Assembly (NCBI GenBank): GCA_947179485.1
Contig: OX359249.1
Location: 3,100,001-3,164,000 of the forward strand
From: Allacma fusca
Taxonomy: Eukaryota > Arthropoda > Collembola > Symphypleona > Sminthuridae
Length of the DNA: 64,000 bases
Reading direction: 5' to 3'
The position numbers and the translations under genes were made by a program. Shown here piece after piece: positions 55,641-64,000 of this stretch; the first letter of the stretch is position 1; each line of letters begins with the position of its first letter. Below the pieces are notes generated by a model that saw nothing but the letters and a program-made list of their open reading frames with translations, was not told where the DNA came from and ran no database searches.

Positions 55641-57554
55641 ACTCAGTAACTGCAACAACATTCACAGTTTTACCAGGCAGTCCGATTATTACATTACAGG
55701 ACTGCACGACTATTCTTCGAACTTTCTGTAGATGCTTGTTATTACACATAGACGTAGTACATATACACTTGCTTATTTTCTATGCAATTGTATAGACACG
55801 GACATATGTAGTTACAGTATTATAAATACACAAATGTCCATGCAATTTTTTGTCCATACACTGACGTAGGAGCATATTGTGGGTTAAATTTTAAAAAGTA
55901 CCATTTTCAAGGAGACCCTGTTTAGCAAGCATGGGTTGCCAAATACAAATGGTACCTTTTCAAATTTAGCCAATGGTATGTATGTATGTGCGTCCGTGCA
56001 TATAAAAAACATGTATGTATGAGAACATGCCCTTGCGTGGATATCCACTGGCTTCCAGAGGCAAATCATTTGCTAACTGCAAGAGGCAGAGCTGAGCCGT
56101 TGGTAGATGCAATGCTGCGTATCTTGGGGAAACCTTAAGAATAAGAGCCAAATTTGAATATGAGCGTAAAAAAAGTAGATACTAGAAAGCATTTTGTCTC
56201 TTTAGCAAAAAGCACAAGTTCAATGTGTTAATCCTTAGACATTTAGTAGTTGTTCATTTGAGCTGACTAAAAACCCCTGGTAGAGGTTTGAAACGTTGCT
56301 TCTGAACCAATGCCACGCACTTATTATCAGGCGATTTGAATAGAATCTACAAGAAAATCTTAAACTGGGAGGATAGAGGGAGAAAGAGAGAGAGAGAGGC
56401 AGGAAGAATAAAATACTGTGTTAAGATTCGCTTTTGTGTTGATTGAGTGCTCTTATGTAATTATATGGGATGCTCGTCTGATAGTCAGTTGTAATCTGCT
56501 AAAAGCCAAAATGGTGCTTCTTATCGGGTGCATACGCTGGGGGTAGATACATATTTGATGCACATTCCAAATGCCCAGAGTGAAAGTTCCTAGGAGCACT
56601 CTGCAGACTTATTGTTAGTGGCATATACTGTTCCTGCGTAATTTCTTGATAAACGTTGAGGAGTGGGGTTTAAAATGGAGTCGAAATTCTATTGTTATTT
56701 TGGAAGGAGATCTTTGCCGGAGGATGAGGAGATTGGAGGAGACAGACTACGACGACCAATTTTATCAAACTCTGAGCAATATCCAAACATATTAACTTTC
56801 ATTGGAGTCTTCAAGTTTTTCATCAATACTTGCCTTCTCTCTCTCTCTCTCGCTCTCATTCTACACTTTCTCTCTGTCTCTCTTCCTCTCTACAATCTCT
56901 CGCTCTTCGTCCCTACTTTCTCTCTTTGCTCTCGACTCCCAAGCTAATCGGAGCCCACGTCTCTGCTCCATGTTTTGTCTTTGTGTTTTCTTGGTAATGT
57001 TCTTAATAAGTCCAGGGAAATGAGTTGTGTGCTGGAGAGTCTAAAGGGGAAGGAAAATCAGGATACAACATCAGACCCAGCCTGGCTGGTTGCTCTGAAG
57101 AGCGAAAAGAGGTTCCTTGTTATCCTGTCATCGCCTCTTCTTTCAATCTCTCTCTCTCTCTCTCTCTCTCTCATACCTTCCCTGAACTAACTCTCAGACG
57201 CTGGCTCTTCCATGTCCCGGAGTTCCCTTTGTGGTGATTGGGAGATTGTCAATATTTGTAGGATGAGTGGAGATTGTCCAAAGTTTTCAAAGTTGCTTCC
57301 TCTCACTAATTATTGGCAATGTGGAAGTGCTGGATGAATTTTGAGCGCATTTCTGGAGCGTCAGGAGGCTTATGCAAATTCCAGAGGAATGATACACGCT
57401 CTATTTTCCCCTCCTTTCTAGGCCTTTCCCCGGCTCTTGGCTTTGGAATGACTTCAGACTATATACTCATCGAGAGGTTGAGGTTTTCCATGTGAGGTTG
57501 AGTGGGTTCTTCAGGAGGGCTGGTTGCAAAGGAAATGTCTGCTACAGGCCTTAT
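55641..57554. other. Non-coding stretch
   Basis: AT-rich DNA with CT-rich patches at 56832-56900 and (CT)n at about 57149-57172. No exon, element or RNA gene is recognised. Confidence 0.5.
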
Positions 57555-57850
57555 ACATATTTTCTCCTGCAGAACCAACGAAAATGTCTGGGACCGGTAC
57601 TAACGAGATTCTTCGCGGAAGATGTTAATGACACAGTTTTCTGTAGGTCAGGCCAATTTCTGCTAAAATATCAACGCAGGCTGCTGTTGCGGGTGGTGGC
57701 GAGAGGTATCAACAGGAAGCCCACTATTAGTTCCAATGACAAGGTCGGGAGGGTTTGATGTGAGGTGGTAGTCTCGAAGGCTGTATCTTGGACGGTTTGA
57801 GCTAAAAAATTCCTATTGACGGCTCATATGGAATGGTCTTGACAAGATAG
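57555..57850 (-). other. Possible minus-strand exons, undecided
   Basis: On the minus strand a GGAATTTTTTAG acceptor opens a frame with SNRPRYSLRDYHLTSNPPDL and VIGTNSGLPVDTSRHHPQQQ. After a second acceptor (GGCCTGACCTACAG), KTVSLTSSAKNLVSTGPRHF can be read. Both look coding, but a + strand frame over the same DNA is also open and the neighbouring DNA (57850-57960) is tandemly duplicated. Confidence 0.25.
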
Positions 57851-57960
57851 CTGAAGAGGTCTGGGAAGGCTTGGAGGAAATTTTCTTCTGAAGGTGTTTA
57901 TGTATACAAGTCTTCGGGAAGAAGCAGGAGAGGTCTGGGAAGGCTCTTGGAGAAGAAAAG
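57850..57960 (+). repeat. 75-bp duplication
   Basis: GAGGTCTGGGAAGGCTTGGAG at about 57855 recurs as GAGGTCTGGGAAGGCTCTTGG at about 57930, with related sequence around both. Two units are visible and a third is possible downstream. Confidence 0.6.
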
Positions 57961-59491
57961 GCTTTCGCAGAGAAAGTTAAATTGGAGAGGAAAAGTTGTG
58001 AGGGCCTGTCTAATAAGTCATGTTGTAATGGATGGCTGGGTTATTTGCCGATGAGTTGGGTCGAGGGAGAGGAGCGAGAGGTAAGGAGTAGGAAATGAAA
58101 TTGGTTCGAGAAAATGCTCAACTGATTGTGAAGGGAAGAGATTGGGAGTTGATTTGGAATGTAAACAAGAGGAGATTAGCGGGCGGGTTTCGCAACTTCT
58201 CCATGGCCGGTTGGGCAAGGCTTGGCTGACTATCCATGCCATACAGAAATAATTTGGAGTCTGCGAGAGTTGTTAAAACCTTAAACGCCACTCATTAACT
58301 TGTATTGATTATTCTGCAATCTGAATCGCAATTTTCACATCAACCAAATCTCGTATGAGGCAATTCCTCCCAAATCTGGCAACCTTGCCCCACCAAAAAT
58401 CCGCTCGTATTCACGCCAACGCTTTCCAAAACTCTCTCTCTCTCTCTCTCTCTCTCATTTCTTACTCCTCATTCCTGAAACCTCCCTATTAACATATACG
58501 CATCCATTTCAATACAACCAGGACAGTTGACACGAACGTTTCGGTGCACATCTTCCCTGAAAAAAAAACATCTACGGAAACAATACCAGAGAAAGTTACT
58601 TCCCCCTTCCAAAAATTCCTTCCACGATCCCTAACTCCTTCCTGAACCGCGGCCCATGCTCATTTCCAAATGTTCCTACAAAATCCTCCCAAAATGTCCT
58701 GCAAGTCGTGGTAGTTTGGGAGCGAAATTGAGACAAGAATGTAGGACCATCTTCATTAATTAGATAGACCCCAAATCAATAGACCAATTAATTAAAATAA
58801 ATCAACGCTCCTCAGGTGCCGATGTTCAGCTCCTTGTCCTTGTCCAGGAAACTGTGTGAATTATGCACGTAATGTAATTATTATTATTACGACGGATCTG
58901 TCCGCACCTTTTCCTTGGATTTCCTCCGCGGTAGGAGCAGTTGGAAGGAGTCGAGGACTATTTTAAGCTCACTCCCGTGTCCCGTGGATATTAATAACTG
59001 TTTCTGCCAGACAATGATGCAATAGAGTGTACTGGGAATTTTTAATAAATACGAATAATTATGTTTAAAATTACAACACGGGATTTCTTCCTAGAAATTG
59101 GAACAATACGTCTAGAAAATTATGCCCGAATTAAATTGAATGGATTCCCATGGATGGTCCCAGAGCCACGTGCTCACGTCCAATCCGATGCAAACTGAGT
59201 CTCAAAGAACCATGCTCTTGGGCCTCATATGTACATTACGTGACTACCGTCCTGCCCATTCCTTAATGTTATAACACAAACAGTATTACTTGTACGTGCT
59301 TGATCCCATTGATTTTATTTTGCATGATCTTTTGGAGATACAAATTAACATTGGGATAAATCGATAAAATTACTTTTGGGTCGAAATAATCATATAATTA
59401 CTTTTCCTTTTACAAAGACGTTGCTGTTATGAGGGTGTATTTTATAAGGAGACCTTACTCTAATGTATGCTCTTACAATAATAATTATTAT
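57961..59491. other. Non-coding stretch
   Basis: A (CT)n run lies at about 58434-58456. A MITE-like right end (GGGTGTATTTTATAAGGAGA) is near 59433-59461 without a clear left end. Nothing else is recognised. Confidence 0.5.
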
Positions 59492-59694
59492 CACTAGGGG
59501 GTTGCTCTTTAAATTGTGTGTTTTTCTAGGGAAGAAACGTGAGCGTTATTTTGAATGGGATGTGTCCCAATATTTCCCCCTCCCCCCGAAGGAAAAGGGG
59601 TGATGTGCCCTACTCCCGTAATATCCGTCATAGTGTCTTATGGTCCCTTGTACTAGTGTCTTATGGTCCCTTCTTATAGCGAGAGTACACTGCA
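59492..59694 (+). mobile_element. MITE copy with internal duplication
   Basis: The left end is poor (GGGGGTTGCTCTTTAAATTG). The core TGTCCCAATATTTCCCCCTC is followed by two copies of AGTGTCTTATGGTCCCTT (59632-59649 and 59656-59673), then the consensus right end CTTATAGCGAGAGTACACTG. Confidence 0.6.
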
Positions 59695-62592
59695 CTTGGG
59701 ATTTTTTTTCAGAGAGTGACGTCACTCAGAAAGACAATTGGAATGCTCCCCTTTCTGATCCTTATGCTACAGAATGACTTCAAATGGATGTGCTTATAAT
59801 ACAAAATGTGATTTGCCTGCTAGTCTTACTAAAAGTTGTGTGGTCCAGTTCGTGTGTGGAATTTAGAGGCTAAATAATAATTATGTATCTATTATTAGTC
59901 CTAAGTTGTGCATGAGAATGCTATGTCTTGTCAATGCAATGGTTTCCCTTGTTTTAGCTTTATGATTTTCTAATGAGTCCTCCGAACATGAGGTAAAATG
60001 ATTGGTACTCGATCCAGGAGGGACTGTTGTAGTAGACAGGAGGAAGTTAATGTATAATTATATTATATATACTATATGACTGTGTTGGTAAATAGTAGAT
60101 GAGGACTAGTCCCTCGCTCGCATGTTATCCCAATTGTGAATGTATTACTTACGGGAGAATTTGTTATTTGGGGGAAAGTGGAGGCTCGGGTCGGAAGGCC
60201 GGAGTAGTGTCAGACATGTTTGTAATGTACTTGATATGTTGATGAGTCAAATAAATTATTATTCATATATTTGCAGGAAAAAAAAAGAAATAATAAAGTT
60301 GAATTGAATGCTAATTTCTTTTATTATTATTTATCCTTGTGTTTAATTGTGTGTGCGTGTGTCGTCCAATTTAGCGTAGAAATCTCCATATTTTTGCTCG
60401 CTATATAATCCCCTTGAATTTTCGTTGGACTTGGCTTGAAACCAGCATGATGTGAATCCACTCTAGTTACATAGTCCAAGGTGAGCATTTCCATTCATTT
60501 ATAACTTTCATTTCATGCATGACTAGCCCTCCCCCTCCCCCCTCACTCCGTTCCAGTCAACCAACAACTCTGCCCTCACAGGCCACATCACTCACTACTC
60601 CTGGACAGTCAACTTCCGCTTTAAAATGGATCTCCAGGTACAGGGATTTTTCAATCCTATTTACATTATCGCCTTTCGTAGACTTCCGCCAATAGGAAGC
60701 GGTTCCGTGTAAAATCCCCAAATCTGTCAAAGGCTGGAAATCCTTCGCGTGGGAGTCGGCTTAAAATTTCCCTTGATTATAAATTAAGGCGCTCTATTCC
60801 AAAATCCCAGATTTTCCTTTCTCTAAAGAACACGCCTGTACGATACTCTTTCAAAATTAAACGTTTTTACGAAAACCCCCTTTCAAATTTTTCACTCTGA
60901 GGAACAATTTTAAAATCCTCAGTCCATTTCAGGATATGACGTTCTTTCTATTTGGTTAAAAAAGAGTCCCGATTTTCTAAATTTTCAGAAGCATGGTTTT
61001 TCCCAAAATAAAGAGTCATCAAATGAATCCAATGTTGCCAAGTTTAATGAGTAAATCGGATTATGAATTACATAATAAATAAATTTGGTTGGCTTGTGCA
61101 AAAAACTTCCGCCCGCATTGACACACTCCCTCAGTACGTATGTGGGTTGGGAAGTGTTTCCTGTTTGGAGAGTTTCTTATTACTGGTACGAGCGAATATA
61201 GAATTTGATAAATTTGAATGGAATTCATTCTCCAGGAAAATGTATGGGAATATTACAGTCCGATCTCCTTGGGGGAAATCCAAATCAGCGCCTTCCTGTT
61301 TACCACAATGTTAATTTTTCTTGTCTACAAGACCAGGGAATTACATCAGTGAGCATTTGCTCATATGGCAAGAGTTTTACTAAAAACAATGCACTGCGCC
61401 ACGTTTTGTCATTTTGGAGGGCAGGCCTAGAAGGACTCGGTAAAACTCGTTTAGAACGGTTTGGGTCACATCCTACTAAAATTCAGTTATGTTCCGAAAA
61501 TTCCAAGAATATATTGCAGGGCGTACAGTAGCTACAATAGAATAGGGAACGTTGCATTGTGGAAAGTGTCATCGGAATATGAGAATACCTAAAAATAAAA
61601 ATTCCCTGTCATAACGGATTTGTAAGGAGAAATATCACTACTGTCTTAAATGAGGATGCATGAACTTGATTATACTGTAGGGAGTATATATGCAATATGG
61701 AGGGATCCCTTAGAAAAAGTTTCACTGTAAATGATCGGGAATGGAATTTAGCGGTTGTGGAAGTGCATGGATGTATACAGTGTTGAGAGTGGAAGACGCA
61801 TTTAAATACATTAGCGGTGCTCTAATTGAACTGGGAATGAGTTGATTGTGACGCGGAGTGAATTCTTGGGGAGATTGAATATTAATTAAATTGTATGATA
61901 AAATAAACATGAGGATTTGAAGAAGAACGCAATGAACTCGGGGATTTGAGGGTTCAGGGCCTGCTCTTGTGCTCTCTTGTAAAGTGTGTGTGTGTATGTA
62001 TGTGTGTATGTGTGTGTGTGTGTATTACTGGAATTGATTTGGAGACCGTCCACGGCGTCTACACGAGGAGGATATTTTTGCGAATGTTTAGTTGGAAATT
62101 AATGGGTTTTCCACTCGAAAGCGCTCGAGGACTTGTCATCCGCTCCTGCTCATTGTAATTCCTGAGGAGCACCTGTTTCACATTTATCATGACATTACCC
62201 AATACTTGACATATCTGCGGGTTATGGTAATCTCCACACATTGTTTCCAGTCACCTTTTTTTATACTCCGCAATTAATTAATTAGTATTCTCATTTCACA
62301 GATGGCTCAAAAATATGGCTGCACTTCATTTCCCACTTTCCACCCATTTCCTCATCTCTGTCTCTATTTCTCTCTCGCTCTCTCTCTCTCCCTCTCTCTC
62401 TCTCTCCCTTGCTCAACAACCCATTGTTCTTTACCTTCAATTTTTACACTCATCACACACAATTCAAATTAATTTTTTCACTTCCACACTCCAAACTTAT
62501 TGTCATCCCAAGCTCCTTTGTCACTCCTCCAGCTCATTCACTCTCCAAGTCTAAACCATTTACACACAAGCAGAAGCATACAGTCCTCCAGA
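59695..62592. other. Non-coding stretch
   Basis: AT-rich DNA with a MITE-like right end (GGATCCCTTAGAAAAAGTTT then CACTGTA) at about 61702-61731, (GT)n at 61986-62022 and a CT-rich tract at 62362-62406. No exon is recognised. Confidence 0.5.
61986..62022 (+). repeat. (GT)n microsatellite
   Basis: A GT run with GTAT interruptions. No feature is attached. Confidence 0.9.
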
Positions 62593-62791
62593 TACAGTAC
62601 ATTCTCTCCCTAACAGCATCTCTACAAGCTCCTAGTCCCCTCTTACAAATGACTCCTCTCAAAAACAGAAATACTATTGTAACAACCTGCTTCAATACAG
62701 ACACTATAGAAATATTTTTTAAAGTTATGCTCATTCCCTTAAGAGGCGGTCTAATATATTTGCAGGGGTCTTTTGTAAAGAGAATTTATAT
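62593..62791 (+). mobile_element. MITE copy
   Basis: The left end TACAGTACATTCTCTCCCTA leads to ACAGCATCTCTACAAGCTCC. The right end GGGGTCTTTTGTAAAGAGAA finishes TTTATA. The core ATGCTCATTCCCTTAAGAG fits. Length 199 bp. A further right end (GGTGCTCCGACCATGAGACT) lies near 62960-62985. Confidence 0.65.
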
Positions 62792-63401
62792 TTTAAATTT
62801 CTATAATTACGTAGTATCATATCCCCAGGATGTTATTCCTATAAGACCTCCCTTTACAACAGCTCCTTCTACAGAAGGCCAAGCACATTTTGTGACATTC
62901 CCATTTAGTTGTAGCAGCCAGCATTGAATTTCATTCTTCACAAGATGTCTAATTTTAAGGGGTGCTCCGACCATGAGACTGCACTCAATTGACGGATACA
63001 TACATACGGGTTCAATTCCATCTCAACTCTCAAATTTGAAGACAGTTTCTCATAACAAAATCAACCACAGCATCAGCAATAACAACACCCAAAAAAAAAA
63101 TCCATAAACACAATAGCAAAACCTTACACGGTAGTTATTAAAGGATCCTCAAAGCATTTGAATTTGGAATAGTATTTACAGGGAAGAACGGAATATGTAG
63201 ATATATAATTACATATAAAGTGGCAGTTTGTACAGTCGAGACTGGAAAGTTATTTCAGTTAAAATTTTCCTCCTTTGGGGGGGGGGTGCTCATATTAATA
63301 ATAATTACATACGCTCATACGGAGAACTTGGTCATTTTAACAGGAAGACCCTTCATGCAAAATTATATGTAATTATGTACCCGTACCCGTGCTGACGTTC
63401 A

Positions 63402-63614
63402 TACAAGTGCACTCTCTATACATATATGAGAGCACCCCTCCAACTAGTAATTTTTAAATAGCTATCCGTACGTCCTATCAGGGGGAGGGAATATCCTTTG
63501 GTTCGGTTCAGGGGAATGTATTTCAAAAAACGGGAACGTGCCCAGACAAGTCTGGCCTTGCAGTAGAAACAATGTTTGTTATGAGAGTGTCTTCTATAAA
63601 GTGATGAGGCAGTA
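63402..63614 (+). mobile_element. MITE copy
   Basis: The left end TACAAGTGCACTCTCTATAC leads to ATATGAGAGCACCCCTCC. The right side ATGAGAGTGTCTTCTATAAA finishes GTGATGAGGCAGTA. The next copy starts at once. Confidence 0.62.
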
Positions 63615-63792
63615 TTGGAGCCAACTCTGTCTACAAGAGCATCCCTAAAGGAAGCAGTGAGACTTATAATGGCATGACGTATGCAATAAGGTGAAAAATG
63701 AAGATGGGGTAAATGGAAATATAAGCAGAAGTTTGGCCTGGACTGTGAGAAATGGTTTTGTAAGGACGTCCGTTGTAGCGAGAGTTGACTGT
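63615..63792 (+). mobile_element. MITE copy, abutting the previous one
   Basis: The left end TTGGAGCCAACTCTGTCTAC leads to AAGAGCATCCCTAAAGG. The core GGGGTAAATGGAAATATAAG precedes the right end CGTTGTAGCGAGAGTTGACT with GT. Length 178 bp, forward orientation. Confidence 0.75.
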
Positions 63793-64000
63793 GGTCTGAA
63801 TGTATGGATGAGGAGACGGCTGAAGAAGGAAGGATTTATTGTTGTTGAAGTTGTTACTTGAGTTGTTGCACTGGAGAGACTTGTGATTGAGCCAAGTGGT
63901 TGAATTTGTACTTATTTGTGATGATGTGTGCGTTGAATAAGACATTTGTTGTTCGGTGGGTAAATGCATGTAAAGTATGGGTTGTGGAGATAATTCCCCA

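Noticed and set aside
62409-62927. 172-codon + frame at 62.4-62.9 kb
   Set aside because: It spans a CT-rich stretch and then a whole MITE copy (62593-62791). A frame crossing both element ends is not a credible host exon.
63005-63020. GGTTCAATTCC resembling a tRNA B box
   Set aside because: No A box, cloverleaf stems or anticodon arm could be fitted upstream. The word alone is common by chance.
1-64000. LTR elements, LINE reverse transcriptase, rRNA or a CRISPR array
   Set aside because: I found no long direct terminal repeats, no recognisable polymerase or integrase motif in any frame, no rRNA-like block, and no regularly spaced short repeats with unique spacers.

Overview
The window looks like nuclear DNA from an invertebrate animal, most probably an arthropod (inference). 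It is AT-rich with long non-coding stretches, spliced genes with GT/AG borders, many (GA)n and (CA)n microsatellites, and one very long C2H2 zinc-finger exon of a style common in arthropod genomes. I see no bacterial or organellar gene, no rRNA, no CRISPR, and no tRNA I could support.

The one confident gene is on the + strand at 34194-44238. A 4.5 kb coding exon (34274-38806) encodes 13 C2H2 zinc fingers between long Ser/Pro/Asn-rich linkers. It ends in frame at a GTGAGT donor. After a 4.9 kb intron, a phase-compatible exon (43746 onward) supplies the C-terminal tail. That tail can end in at least two ways: read-through to a stop at 44141, or splicing across a 67-nt mini-intron to a stop at 44238. 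The product should be a nuclear DNA-binding protein; I do not recognise the orthologue well enough to give a symbol.

A second, weaker gene model is proposed at 3039-7227 on the + strand. Three short exons have matching phases (1, then 2) and together encode a 97-residue protein, with a polyadenylation hexamer about 90 bases after the stop. Two minus-strand blocks (52769-53283 and 57555-57850) read like coding sequence in places, but both lie in locally repetitive DNA and are left undecided.

The dominant feature is a dispersed family of short non-autonomous DNA transposons (MITEs), mostly 140-220 bp. Their imperfect inverted ends start TACAGTGCACTCTC and continue with a TATAAGAGCACCC-like block, and an asymmetric core shows orientation. 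About 30 copies are listed, with further half-copies noted; by eye they fill roughly a tenth of the window. The CAGT...CTCT...TATAA ends resemble the pogo/Tigger branch of Tc1/mariner elements (inference). In two copies an inverted end has grown into a long (CT)n or (GA)n run, so the family may seed part of the GA-rich satellite content.

The rest is a patchwork of decayed local tandem repeats, each with its own unit: 77 bp at 22.9 kb, about 60 bp at 26.3 kb, about 40 bp at 39.7 and 44.5 kb, 29 bp at 46 kb, TIR-like units at 48.3 kb, 7 bp at 48.9 kb, CAACAAAT-rich units at 51 kb, about 35 bp at 55.5 kb and 75 bp at 57.9 kb.
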